DNA of 64,000 bases from Allobosea sp. Root381 (GCF_001429395.1 NZ_LMJT01000012.1:1-64000), one strand, 5' to 3'. Shown: positions 8,067-16,301, counted from the first letter of the stretch. Notes: generated by a model from the sequence alone, not told the origin. Program-made: numbers and translations.

Positions 8067-8786
8067 ATGACGAGCGCATCTCCGCTCCTCGCGATAGAGG
8101 GACTCAATGCCGGCTACGGCGCGATCGACGTGCTGCACGACGTCTCGATCAGCGTTGGCGCGGGCGAATTCGTCTGCGTGATCGGCGCCAACACCGCAGG
8201 CAAGAGCGCGCTGTTGCGGACGATCTCGGGCCTGGTCGCTTCGCGCGGGAGCATCCGCTTCGACGGGACCGAACTGGTCGGGCGGCCCTCGCACCTGATT
8301 CCGGAGCTCGGCATCGCACATGTGCCGGAAGGCCGGCACGTCTTTCCGGAGATGACGGTCGAGGAGAACGTCATGCTCGGCGCCTATGCCGTGCGCTCCG
8401 CGAGCGATCTCGCCCAGCGCCGCGAGCAGGTGATGACGATGTTCCCCCGTCTGCGCGAGCGGCTGAGCCAGCTCGCGGGCACGCTGTCGGGCGGCGAGCA
8501 GCAGATGGTGGCGATCGGCCGCGCGCTGATGCTCAAGCCCCGCCTGCTGCTGCTCGACGAGCCGAGCCATGGGCTGGCGCCGAAGATCGTCGACGAGCTG
8601 CACGACACCTTCCTCGCCGTCAGCCGGACGGGGACGGCGATCCTGCTGGTCGAGCAGAACACGACGCTGGCGCTCTCGGTCGCGGGGCGCGGCTATGTGC
8701 TGGAATCCGGGCGGGTCGTGCTGTCGGGCACGAGCGCGGAGCTCTCCGGAAACGACGCCGTCAGGAGCGCCTATCTCGGGCTCTGA
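8067..8786 (+). CDS. livF: Branched-chain amino-acid-type ABC importer, LivF ATPase
   Basis: 239 residues, the second ATPase. Walker A is GANTAGKSALLRTI (Thr in place of the usual Gly before AGKS, as in a known LivF subgroup). The signature is LSGGEQQMVAIGRALM, Walker B is LLLLDEPSHGLAPKIV and the H-loop region reads LLVEQNTTLAL. A very strong ribosome site (GGGGGAGGAGGAG) precedes the ATG. With LivG it should form the nucleotide-binding heterodimer; because LivG lacks a standard signature motif, the LivF signature site may provide most of the hydrolysis. Confidence 0.9.
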   Translation: MTSASPLLAIEGLNAGYGAIDVLHDVSISVGAGEFVCVIGANTAGKSALLRTISGLVASRGSIRFDGTELVGRPSHLIPELGIAHVPEGRHVFPEMTVEENVMLGAYAVRSASDLAQRREQVMTMFPRLRERLSQLAGTLSGGEQQMVAIGRALMLKPRLLLLDEPSHGLAPKIVDELHDTFLAVSRTGTAILLVEQNTTLALSVAGRGYVLESGRVVLSGTSAELSGNDAVRSAYLGL

Positions 8787-8822
8787 CGGTTCCTGAAGAT
8801 CGCATCACGAAAGGGCAGACAG

Positions 8823-9218
8823 ATGTCGCACAGCGATCAGTTCAACAAGGGTCTCGAGGTTCGCCGCAAGGTGCTCGGCCCCGACTATGTCGATGGCAGC
8901 CTCGCCAAGGCCGACGATTTCATGATGGCCTTCCAGAACATCACCACCGAATGGTGCTGGGGCTATGCCTGGACGCGACCGGGCCTCGACCACAAGACCC
9001 GCTCGATGCTCAACCTCGCCATGCTGACGGCGCTCGGCAAGCCGGCCGAGCTGAAGCTCCACGTCAAGGGCGCGCTGACCAACGGCGTGACGGTCGACGA
9101 GATCAAGGAGATCCTGCTCCACGCCACGGTCTATTGCGGCATTCCGGCCGGCCTCGACGCCTTCAAGGCGGCGCATGAGGTCCTCAAGGCCGAGGGCGCC
9201 GTTCCTCCCGGCAAGTGA
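8823..9218 (+). CDS. Carboxymuconolactone decarboxylase family protein
   Basis: 131 residues, full length for the 4-carboxymuconolactone decarboxylase/AhpD-like fold. The segment KPAELKLHVKGALTNGVTVDEIKEILLHATVYCGIPAGLDAFKAAHEVL matches the PcaC pattern (HxxxYxGxPAG), without the CxxC of AhpD peroxidases. PcaC decarboxylates gamma-carboxymuconolactone in protocatechuate breakdown. No other pca genes are present, so a lactone or beta-keto acid in the pathway of this gene block is more likely than protocatechuate. It follows the importer by 36 bases and precedes a lactonase-like gene by 9. Confidence 0.85.
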   Translation: MSHSDQFNKGLEVRRKVLGPDYVDGSLAKADDFMMAFQNITTEWCWGYAWTRPGLDHKTRSMLNLAMLTALGKPAELKLHVKGALTNGVTVDEIKEILLHATVYCGIPAGLDAFKAAHEVLKAEGAVPPGK

Positions 9219-9227
9219 GCCGAGCAA

Positions 9228-10034
9228 GTGAGCCGAACCATGGCCTTCTGGGAGGTCTTCGCCCTGCGCTACGCCCTGCATGAGCGCAGGGCGTTCGAGA
9301 ACTTCATTCGTGCGCCCGACCCGCATGACGCCCCCATGCCGATGGACTATTTCGTCTGGGTGGTGCGGCGGGGCGAGCGCGCGATCGTCGTCGACACGGG
9401 CTTCACCCCGGAAGGCGGGGCGCGGCGCGGGCGGGTCCTGGTCCGCCCCGTCGAGGTTGCGCTGCGGCAGCTCGGCGTCGCGCCGGAGGCGGTCGAGGAC
9501 GTGGTGATCACGCATCTCCACTACGATCATGCCGGCAATCTCGATCTTTTCCCGAAGGCCAGGTTCCATCTCCAGGAGGCAGAGATGGGTTTCGCGACCG
9601 GCCGGCACATGTGCCAGGCCTGCCTGCGCTATCCCTTCGACGTCGAGGACGTGGTCAGGATGGTGCGCGCGGTCTATGCCGAGCGCGTCGTCTTCCATGA
9701 CGGCGATGCCGAGCTTGCCGAGGGCGTCAGCCTCCACAAGGTCGGCGGCCACAGCGCCGGTCTGCAGATGCTGCGCGTCGAGACCGAGCGAGGCCCGGTG
9801 GTTCTGGCCAGCGACGCGGCGCATTTCCTCGCCAATATCGAGCGGCAGAACCCGTTCCCGATCTTCTTCGATCTCGGTGATCTCGCCCAGGGCTGGCGCG
9901 CGGCGCGGCGGCTGGCCGGCGGTGCCGACGAGCGCGTGATCCCGGGCCATGACCCGCTCGTGCGCGCGGTCTATCCCGCGGTGCCAGGCTCGGACGGCGA
10001 GACCGTCGCGCTCCACCTGCCGCCGCTAAGGTGA
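9228..10034 (+). CDS. MBL-fold hydrolase of the N-acyl-homoserine-lactonase-like family
   Basis: 268 residues. The metallo-beta-lactamase metal motif THLHYDHAGN gives H96, H98, D100 and H101; further ligands are expected in VGGHSAG, LASDAAHF and IPGHDPLV. The arrangement, with a Tyr next to the motif Asp and an N-terminal arm (ALHERRAFENFIRAPDP), is that of the AttM/AiiA group of lactonases. The start is GTG at 9228, in a repeated GCAAGTGAGCC stretch just after the previous stop. In this setting it may open a lactone intermediate of the catabolic route rather than quench quorum signals. It ends 6 bases before the convergent alpha/beta hydrolase gene. Confidence 0.8.
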   Translation: MSRTMAFWEVFALRYALHERRAFENFIRAPDPHDAPMPMDYFVWVVRRGERAIVVDTGFTPEGGARRGRVLVRPVEVALRQLGVAPEAVEDVVITHLHYDHAGNLDLFPKARFHLQEAEMGFATGRHMCQACLRYPFDVEDVVRMVRAVYAERVVFHDGDAELAEGVSLHKVGGHSAGLQMLRVETERGPVVLASDAAHFLANIERQNPFPIFFDLGDLAQGWRAARRLAGGADERVIPGHDPLVRAVYPAVPGSDGETVALHLPPLR

Positions 10035-10040
10035 GTCCGC

Positions 10041-11249
10041 CTAGCTCGAGACGTGTTCCAGCGCCGCGACGAGATGCGGGCGGAACAGGTCGGGATGCTC
10101 GCACATCGGGAAGTGGCCGAGCCCGTCCATCACGCGCAACTGGGCGCCGGGGATGAGGGCTGCGAGCCGCGCGCCGTCCTCCGGCGTCGCCGAGTAGTCA
10201 TAGGTACCGCAGAGCAGCGAGACCGGCATGCGTGCGGCGTCGATCCGTGGCGCGACCAGCGCCCCGTCGAACTCGTCCGAGTAGAAGGCAAGGTCCCCGG
10301 CATAGATCTCCGGCGCGCCTTGCGAATAGATCCAGGCGGCCCGGCGCCGGGCGTCGACCGGGCTGGTCGGGCTCATCAGCCCGCGCACGAAGGCGGCGTT
10401 GTGCAGGCCGGCATGCACGCCGACATGGTGCTGGAACGGGTTGCGCCGACCCGCCGAGCGGAAGGGCGGCTCGATCGCGATGACGCCTGCGACGAGATCG
10501 GGGCGCTCGGCCGCGATCAGCAGGGCGAGCGCGGCGCCCATCGAGCCGCCGGCGACGATCGCCTTCTCGCCGATGACCTGCTCGATGATCGCCGCGCACC
10601 AGCCGAGATAGCGCTCCCCGGTTAGGCGATAGGGTTCGCCCTGCCAGCCTTCGGGCGGCATCGAGCGACCGTGGAAGGGCAGGTCCGGCGCGATCATGCG
10701 CCAGTCGCGCGCCAGTTCGGTATCCGACAGCTGGCCGTGGAACTGGCGTGCATCCGCGCCGGCTGTGTGCAGGAGCAGCACGGGCCGGCCGCTGCCGGCC
10801 GTCTCGATATGCACTTCTGCCGCACCCTCGGGCAGGGTGAGGCGGTGATAGCGCCCGGCGATAAGGCTCATGTCGCGACCGACCGTCTCGGCCGGCGCGA
10901 CCGGCGAGACCACGATCTGTTCGAATAGCCGCTCGATCACGGCGCGCGCCCGGGCGATCCGCAGCGGATCGCCCGAGAGCGTGAAGGCGGGGTTGGCGAT
11001 GGCGAGCGCGGTGAAGGCCTGGAACCGCGGCGGTGGCGGCGTGCTCATCAGCCTGTGCCAGTCCTCGGACGCGGCCGAGAGCACGATGTCGGGCGCAGCC
11101 TCCATATCGAAACGGGGGATGCCGTCGTCGAGGCGCAGGACGATGTCCTTGCCGGCGCCCTCGATCCGGAGCACGGCGGTCAGGCCTGCGCCGAGCCTGC
11201 GGAGCTCGGCATCGGCCGCCGCGGCGGCGACCCGGGCGCGCAGGCTCAT
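10041..11249 (-). CDS. Alpha/beta hydrolase with an N-terminal SCP2-like extension
   Basis: 402 residues. Residues about 130-400 are an alpha/beta hydrolase: HTAGADARQF oxyanion region, nucleophile elbow VAGGSMGAA with S236, an acid in CGTYDYSA, and the catalytic His in MDGLGHFPMCEHP. The first 120 residues (AVLRIEGAGKDIVLRLDDG, ALAIANPAFTLSGDP) resemble the SCP2 sterol-carrier-like domain and are not part of the hydrolase fold. It overlaps the upstream dehydrogenase gene by four bases (ATGA), so the two are an operon. It probably cleaves an ester, lactone or C-C bond; the substrate is unknown. Confidence 0.8.
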   Translation of the reverse strand: MSLRARVAAAAADAELRRLGAGLTAVLRIEGAGKDIVLRLDDGIPRFDMEAAPDIVLSAASEDWHRLMSTPPPPRFQAFTALAIANPAFTLSGDPLRIARARAVIERLFEQIVVSPVAPAETVGRDMSLIAGRYHRLTLPEGAAEVHIETAGSGRPVLLLHTAGADARQFHGQLSDTELARDWRMIAPDLPFHGRSMPPEGWQGEPYRLTGERYLGWCAAIIEQVIGEKAIVAGGSMGAALALLIAAERPDLVAGVIAIEPPFRSAGRRNPFQHHVGVHAGLHNAAFVRGLMSPTSPVDARRRAAWIYSQGAPEIYAGDLAFYSDEFDGALVAPRIDAARMPVSLLCGTYDYSATPEDGARLAALIPGAQLRVMDGLGHFPMCEHPDLFRPHLVAALEHVSS

Positions 11250-12160
11250 CGGGCGTTCTTGCCGGCCGCGCTCAACGCCTCGAGGTGGCGGTGGATCTTG
11301 GTGTGGTCGGCATCGGGCTCGAGGCCGGCCTTGGCCTCTTCCCAGAGGGTCGCGACGGACTGGATCTGCGGCAGCGGCAGGTCGAGATGATCGGCAAGGT
11401 CGGCGGCGATGCGCAAATCCTTGGCCATCAGCGCCAGCGAGAAGCCGGAATTGAACGCCTCGGTGATGACGAAGGGTTTCATCTTCACCTCGGTCGAGTT
11501 GTTGCGGCCGGTCGAGGCGTTGAGCACGTCGACGATCGTCTCGGGCGCGAGGCCGAACTTGCCACCGACGAGCAGCGCCTCGCAGGCCGCGATCAGGCCG
11601 GCGGCCGAAACATAGTTGTTCAGCGCCTTCATCGCATGGCCCGAGCCGACCGGCCCGGTCGCGAAGATCGACTTGCCCATCGCCGCCAGCACGGGGCGCG
11701 CCTGCTCGACGGCATCCGCAGGTCCGCCGGCCATGATCGCGAGCGAGCCGTCGATCGCGCGCTTGACGCCGCCGGAAACCGGCGCGTCGAGCAGCATCAG
11801 GCCGAGCGGCGCGAGATCGGCCGCGAGGGCGACCGTGTCGGTGGGCGCAGAGGAGCTCATGTCGATGATGAGCGTGCCCTTGGGCAGTCCATGCGCGGCG
11901 CCGCCGCTACCCAGCAGGACGTCGCGAACGACGCGGCCGTTCGGCAGCATGGTGATGACGGCAGCGGCACCCGTGACCGCCTCGGCTGCGCTGGCGAAGG
12001 CGGAGCCGCCGGCCTCGGTCAGCGCACGCCGCGCCGTCTCGGCGGGGTCGGCGCCGTGCAGCGTGAAGCCGGCTGCGATGAGACGCCGCGCCATCGGCAT
12101 CCCCATCTGGCCGAGACCGATGAAGGCAATCGTGGCGGGGCCCGTGATCGGGTTCGACAT
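11246..12160 (-). CDS. NAD(P)-dependent beta-hydroxyacid dehydrogenase (3-hydroxyisobutyrate dehydrogenase family)
   Basis: 304 residues, typical family length. The Rossmann motif FIGLGQMGMPMA is at about 13-24, the substrate-binding DAPVSGGVKRAIDGSLAIMAGG at 125-146, and the catalytic GSGHAMKALNNY gives K178 and N182. It oxidises or reduces a beta-hydroxyacid/semialdehyde pair. The frame is open 25 codons further upstream, but GGAGG stands 6 bases before the ATG at 12160, and the Rossmann fold begins there, so that start is chosen. It is first in a two-gene operon with the alpha/beta hydrolase and lies 59 bases behind the operator at 12220. Confidence 0.85.
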   Translation of the reverse strand: MSNPITGPATIAFIGLGQMGMPMARRLIAAGFTLHGADPAETARRALTEAGGSAFASAAEAVTGAAAVITMLPNGRVVRDVLLGSGGAAHGLPKGTLIIDMSSSAPTDTVALAADLAPLGLMLLDAPVSGGVKRAIDGSLAIMAGGPADAVEQARPVLAAMGKSIFATGPVGSGHAMKALNNYVSAAGLIAACEALLVGGKFGLAPETIVDVLNASTGRNNSTEVKMKPFVITEAFNSGFSLALMAKDLRIAADLADHLDLPLPQIQSVATLWEEAKAGLEPDADHTKIHRHLEALSAAGKNAR

Positions 12161-12219
12161 GGCGGCTTCCTCCGATTTGACAGCGATGCGTGCGCTAGTC
12201 GCGGAAGTTCTGACCGCCG

Positions 12220-12239
12220 TCAGACAATCTGTCAATCAG
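12220..12239 (+). promoter_or_regulatory. Operator-like site, copy 2 (identical to the one at 4122)
   Basis: The same 20 bases as at 4122-4141, in the same orientation, including the GACA-ATC-TGTC inverted repeat. It lies 59 bases before the start of the dehydrogenase gene and runs across the stop codon of the GntR regulator gene (12232-12234). The exact conservation of 20 bases, in one copy overlapping coding sequence, points to selection for protein binding. Confidence 0.65.
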
Positions 12240-12930
12240 CTCGACGACCGGCCGGTTGCGGGTCATGGGCCAGCACGGCGAGGGCGACCGTGGCGGCCAT
12301 GGCGATGTGATGCTTGCAGGCCTGCTCGGCCCTCGCCCCGTCGCGCGCGGCGATGGCCTCGAAGATCGCCTCGATCTCCGCGACGCTGTCGTCGAGCCGG
12401 CCCTGCTGGGTCATCGAGGTGAAGCGGAGCAGGGTGATGCGGTTGTGCAGCATCGTCAGGGACTGCTTCACGAAGACATTGCCGGCCCCCTCCATCAGCA
12501 CGCTGTAGAAGCGGGTCTTGGCTGCGACGAGCTGGGCGCGATCCCCGTTCTGGGCCGCCTGGCGAAAGCCGGCAACCGCCTGCTTCAGTTCGGCCATCGC
12601 CTCTTCGCTGCCCTGCTCGGCGAACGCCCGGCCGGCGAAGCCTTCCAGGAGCGCGCGCACCTCGTAAAGCTGCCTGGCCTCCTCGAAATTGATCGAGGAG
12701 ACTTCCGGCCCCCGATGGGGGACTGTGATGACGAGGCCCTCGGCCTCGAGCTGCCGCAGAGCCTCGCGGACGGAGGTCCTGCCGACCCCGATCTGCTCGC
12801 AAAGCTCGCGCTCCACAAGACGCTGCCCGGGCTTGAAGTGGCCGGAGGCGATCGCCTCCCGGATGCGGTTCTCGACGAGAAGGCGAAGCGTGGCCGCCTG
12901 TCGCGGAATGCGAAGATTCATATCGGTCAT
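12232..12930 (-). CDS. GntR-family regulator, FCD type
   Basis: 232 residues. The N-terminal winged helix (about 10-75) has LRLLVENRIREAIASGHFKPGQRLVERELCEQIGVGRTSVREALRQLEAEGLV, typical GntR. The rest is an all-helical FCD ligand domain (ARQLYEVRALLEGFAGRAFAEQG...). The usual FCD metal ligands are partly missing: FH is FYSVL, and the EH in the helix before the last is EIEAI, though the final KHHI is kept. The start is ambiguous: ATGs at 12930 and 12921 are in frame, neither with a strong ribosome site; codons upstream of 12930 run into the divergent TctC gene. It is divergent from that gene with an operator variant between them, suggesting autoregulation. Confidence 0.85.
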   Translation of the reverse strand: MTDMNLRIPRQAATLRLLVENRIREAIASGHFKPGQRLVERELCEQIGVGRTSVREALRQLEAEGLVITVPHRGPEVSSINFEEARQLYEVRALLEGFAGRAFAEQGSEEAMAELKQAVAGFRQAAQNGDRAQLVAAKTRFYSVLMEGAGNVFVKQSLTMLHNRITLLRFTSMTQQGRLDDSVAEIEAIFEAIAARDGARAEQACKHHIAMAATVALAVLAHDPQPAGRRAD

Positions 12931-12985
12931 GATGGGACACATTGCTGTGGCGAGCGCCGCCGTCAATCTCCATGCTTGACGCCAA

Positions 12986-13005
12986 GTCTGACTGATTGTC
13001 TGATA
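12986..13005 (-). promoter_or_regulatory. Operator-like site, variant copy 3
   Basis: Read on the minus strand this is TATCAGACAATCAGTCAGAC; the first 12 bases equal those at 4120-4131 and the GTCA block is also kept. The core is GAC-N5-GTC, the same dyad as in the two identical sites. It lies 55 bases before the GntR start and 40 bases before the TctC-type gene start, so it could serve both divergent promoters. Confidence 0.55.
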
Positions 13006-13045
13006 GCAGGCAATGACCAACAAGAAGCTCAACCTGGAGGAAGCA

Positions 13046-14014
13046 GTGAAGAAGATCGCGCTCACCGTTGCGGCAGTCGTCGCGCTCGCCGTCTCGCCGG
13101 CGGCGGCCCAGACCTATCCCGACCGCCCCGTGACCATGCTCGTGCCATTCGCGCCGGGCGGAACCACGGATGTGCTGGCCCGCATCGTCGCGGAGGCGAT
13201 GGGCAAGGAACTGGGCCAGAACGTGATCGTGGAGAATGTCGGCGGTGCCGGCGGGCGCACCGGGACCGAGCGTGTCATCAAGGGAACGCCCGACGGCCAG
13301 ACGATCCTGTTCGGCAATATGGGCCCCATGGCCGCCGGGAAGGCGCTGTTCAAGGACCAGCGCTATGACCCTAGGACCGACCTGAAGCCGATCGGCCTGG
13401 TCGCCGACGTGCCGATGGTCATCGCCGCCAGCAAGAAGAGCGGCATCACCGACCTGCAGTCCCTCGTCGCCAGGATCAAGGCGGAGGGGGACAAGGTGAC
13501 CTTTGGCACCGCCGGTTTTGGCGCCACCTCGGATATGGCGCCGCACCTCCTCCTGCATCTGACCAAGCTCAAGGCGACCATCGTTCCGTACAAGGGGGCG
13601 GGGCCGGCAATCCAGGACCTGATGGGCGGCTTCGTCGACGGCGTCATCGACCAGACCGCGACCTTGCTGCCGCTGAGCAGCAGCGGCTCGGTGACGGCTC
13701 TCGCGGTGACCGGCGACAAGCGCCTGCCGCAGGCGCCCGACCTGCCGACCTTCGCCGAAGCCGGTGTTCCGGAATTCAACATGAAGGTCTGGAACGCGAT
13801 CGCCGTCCATAAGGACACTCCGCCCGCCATCGCGGACCGCCTGGTCGCAGCCCTGGATGCAAGCCTGTCTTCCGAATTCGTGACGAAGCGCTTCGCGGAT
13901 CTGGCCGTGCCGGTACCGCCGACCGAGATCCGTGGCCCGAAGCATCTCGGCAAGCTGGTGGAGACGGAGGTGGAGCGCTGGGGGAGCGTCTTCAAGGACG
14001 TGGCGAAGCCGTAA
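13046..14014 (+). CDS. TctC/Bug-family periplasmic binding protein (tripartite tricarboxylate type), orphan
   Basis: 322 residues. Signal peptide VKKIALTVAAVVALAVSPAAAQ, then TYPDRPVTMLVPFAPGGTTDVLARIVAEAMGKELGQNVIVEN, the hallmark of Bug/TctC proteins. GGAGG at 13036-13040 is 5 bases from the GTG at 13046, which also begins the signal peptide exactly, so this start is preferred over an ATG at 13013. Bug proteins bind carboxylates or amides in the periplasm and normally work with TctA and TctB membrane subunits, which are not nearby. It is divergent from the GntR regulator with an operator-like site between them. Confidence 0.88.
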   Translation: MKKIALTVAAVVALAVSPAAAQTYPDRPVTMLVPFAPGGTTDVLARIVAEAMGKELGQNVIVENVGGAGGRTGTERVIKGTPDGQTILFGNMGPMAAGKALFKDQRYDPRTDLKPIGLVADVPMVIAASKKSGITDLQSLVARIKAEGDKVTFGTAGFGATSDMAPHLLLHLTKLKATIVPYKGAGPAIQDLMGGFVDGVIDQTATLLPLSSSGSVTALAVTGDKRLPQAPDLPTFAEAGVPEFNMKVWNAIAVHKDTPPAIADRLVAALDASLSSEFVTKRFADLAVPVPPTEIRGPKHLGKLVETEVERWGSVFKDVAKP

Positions 14015-14121
14015 GGTCGATGGCGCCTGGATCGGCTTTGGCGGCGATGTGGCTTTGGCGTTGAAATTGCCGGCCGGCGACGCCACCTGCACGTCCCACG
14101 TATTCTTCGCTCCGAGGGCCG

Positions 14122-15054
14122 ATGTCGCCGTTTCCAAAGAGGCGCGCCTTGCTGTTGCGCAATCCCAAGGCGCGGCGCGGGCAGGAGCCGATCGATCCCC
14201 TGCTTCGCCGCCTGGAGGCTGGCGGGCTCGATGTGACCGTCGAAACCTTCGAGGCCTTGCCCGAGCTGGCGCGCGATATCGTGCGGCTGAGGCATATCGC
14301 GGATCTTGTGATCGTTTGCGGTGGGGACGGCTCGATCTCGTCCTCGGCTCTCGCCGCGATGGAGAGCGGATTGCCGCTGGGCATCATTCCGATGGGCACC
14401 GCGAACGACCTCGCCCGCACCCTCGACATCCCGATGGAGCTCGTCGGGGCGGCCGACGTCATCGTGGAAGGCCAGGCACGGCTGGTCGATGTCGGCACCG
14501 TCAATGGCCACGCATTCTTCAATGTGGCCAGCATCGGCCTGAGCAGCGAGCTTGCACAGAGCCTCGACCCGGCGCTCAAGAAGCGTTTCGGACGCTTGGG
14601 CTATGCTGTGGCTGCGATGAAGGTCCTGACCCGCGCATCGCGATTCAGCGCGACCCTCACCGAGAAGGGGCGGGCGATCGACGTCGATACCTATCAGATC
14701 GCAGTCGGCAACGGCCGGCATTACGGCGGCGGCAACGTTGTCCAGGAGAGCGCCGAGATCGATGACGGCCATCTCGACCTGTACAGCCTCGAGATGAAGA
14801 ACCTCTGGAAACTGGCGACGATGCTACGCTCGTTCCGATCCGGGACCCATGGCGCGTGGCGCGAGGTTCGGACGGCGCGATGCGTCGAGTTCGATATCGA
14901 GACCAAGGAGCCGATGCCGATCAACACGGACGGCGAGATCGTGACGGCCACGCCCGGCCATTTCAAGGTTCATCCGAAGGCGATCTCGATCTTCGCGCCG
15001 CCGGTCCTGGGGCCGCCGAAAGCGGCCATTCATCTCCCGATGTACCATCGCTGA
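14122..15054 (+). CDS. Diacylglycerol/lipid kinase family protein
   Basis: 310 residues, matching the YegS/BmrU lipid kinases. The nucleotide-binding motif is VCGGDGSISSS (GGDGS at 67-71), and GIIPMGTANDLARTLDIP (GTANDLA 92-98) follows as in all DAGK catalytic domains. The C-terminal beta-sandwich contains IAVGNGRHYGGGNVV and INTDGEIVTATPGHFKVHP. It phosphorylates a lipid hydroxyl with ATP at the inner membrane. It stands alone, 107 bases after the TctC gene and tail-to-tail with the LysR gene, so no context hint on its lipid. The frame is not open much further upstream. Confidence 0.88.
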   Translation: MSPFPKRRALLLRNPKARRGQEPIDPLLRRLEAGGLDVTVETFEALPELARDIVRLRHIADLVIVCGGDGSISSSALAAMESGLPLGIIPMGTANDLARTLDIPMELVGAADVIVEGQARLVDVGTVNGHAFFNVASIGLSSELAQSLDPALKKRFGRLGYAVAAMKVLTRASRFSATLTEKGRAIDVDTYQIAVGNGRHYGGGNVVQESAEIDDGHLDLYSLEMKNLWKLATMLRSFRSGTHGAWREVRTARCVEFDIETKEPMPINTDGEIVTATPGHFKVHPKAISIFAPPVLGPPKAAIHLPMYHR

Positions 15055-15084
15055 GGCGCCCAAGATGCGGCCTGCCCCTGCAGG

Positions 15085-16053
15085 TCACGTCGCGGCAGCA
15101 CCATTCGCGCGGGCGGGCCTTCCGTGCCCGGCCGCTCCGTGCGATGCGCATTCGACCAGGCTGTCGACCAAGAGCTGAACCGGCGGCCGGGGAGAAGCAT
15201 CTCGCGTCACGATGACGAACTGGCGCAGCGCCCAATCATTGCTCAACGGTACGATGCTCAGCCCCAGTGCCTGCTGCATCGCCTGTGCCTCCTCGCGCGG
15301 CACGATCGCGACGGCGAGCTTGGCGGCTACGATACGGCAGGCGGCATCCACGGTCGAAACCTGGATGCGATAGCGCATCTGCTTTCCGCCTGTGGCCGCG
15401 GCACTTCGCTGGACAGCCTGCATGATGCTGCGTGCCGCGATGTCGACATGCTCGTAATCGATCGTCTCCTCGAAGGAGAGGCAGGTTCGGCCGGCGAGCG
15501 GATGGGTCGGGTGAGCCACCATGACGAGTTGGTCGCGATGATAGGGGCGCGTCGGCAGACCGCGCAGATCGACCGCATCCCAACAGACGCCGATATCGGC
15601 CCTGCCGTCTTCGACCGCGCGCACGACCTCCCAGATCTCGCGCTCTTCCAGGCTGACCCGCACATCCCGGTAACGCTGTGCGAACACGCCGACATCCTGC
15701 GGCAGGAACTGCGCGACGGCCGACTTGCTGCCGAAGACGCGAACATGACCCTGCACACCCTCGGCAAAGGCGGCGAGTTCTGCGCGCATCCGGTCAAGCA
15801 GCTGGAGCGACTCGCGCGCATAGCGCCAGAGCGTCTCACCCGCCGGGGTGATGGTCACGCCGCGCCGTCCGCGCTCCAGCAATGCGACGCCGGCCTCCTC
15901 CTCCATCAGGCTGATCCGCTTGCTCACCGCGGATGGCACGATCGCCTCGCGACGGGAGGCGGTGGCGATGTTCCGCTCCTCGCAGACGGCGATGAAGAGG
16001 CGAAGCGACACGGGGTCGAAGCTCCGCATGGCAAGCTCGCGGCCGGTCATCAT
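15085..16053 (-). CDS. LysR-family regulator, probable regulator of D-tartrate dehydratase
   Basis: 322 residues. HTH at about 10-70: FDPVSLRLFIAVCEERNIATASRREAIVPSAVSKRISLMEEEAGVALLERGRRGVTITPAG. The effector domain follows (VRVFGSKSAVAQFLPQDVGVFAQRY). It is divergent from the D-tartrate dehydratase gene with a 248-base gap, the standard LysR-target layout, so it very likely controls that gene in response to tartrate or a related acid. Start alternatives at 16053 and 16050 (MM) differ by one residue. Ligand assignment is inference from context only. Confidence 0.85.
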   Translation of the reverse strand: MMTGRELAMRSFDPVSLRLFIAVCEERNIATASRREAIVPSAVSKRISLMEEEAGVALLERGRRGVTITPAGETLWRYARESLQLLDRMRAELAAFAEGVQGHVRVFGSKSAVAQFLPQDVGVFAQRYRDVRVSLEEREIWEVVRAVEDGRADIGVCWDAVDLRGLPTRPYHRDQLVMVAHPTHPLAGRTCLSFEETIDYEHVDIAARSIMQAVQRSAAATGGKQMRYRIQVSTVDAACRIVAAKLAVAIVPREEAQAMQQALGLSIVPLSNDWALRQFVIVTRDASPRPPVQLLVDSLVECASHGAAGHGRPARANGAAAT

Positions 16054-16301
16054 GCCATCTCCAAATGGAACGGTTGCGGTGAAAAATTACCATTCCTGCG
16101 ATGGCTGACAAGCGCCGCGCGTCGAATATCATCCAGTCCAACAATAACGCCGCCGAGGAACGATCGACCCGACAAGGCTACGCCCGCCGCCCTGGCCACG
16201 GCGCTCGAGAGCGAGGTCGCGCGATGGCGCCCCTCATCAATGCAGCCGGCCAAGACGCCGACTGACCGTCCCGCTGAACATCCCAAGGAGCTATCCTCCT
16301 C

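Noticed and set aside
9228..10034. A quorum-quenching island
   Set aside because: Only one lactonase-like gene is present, with no luxI/luxR-type genes; the context is metabolic.
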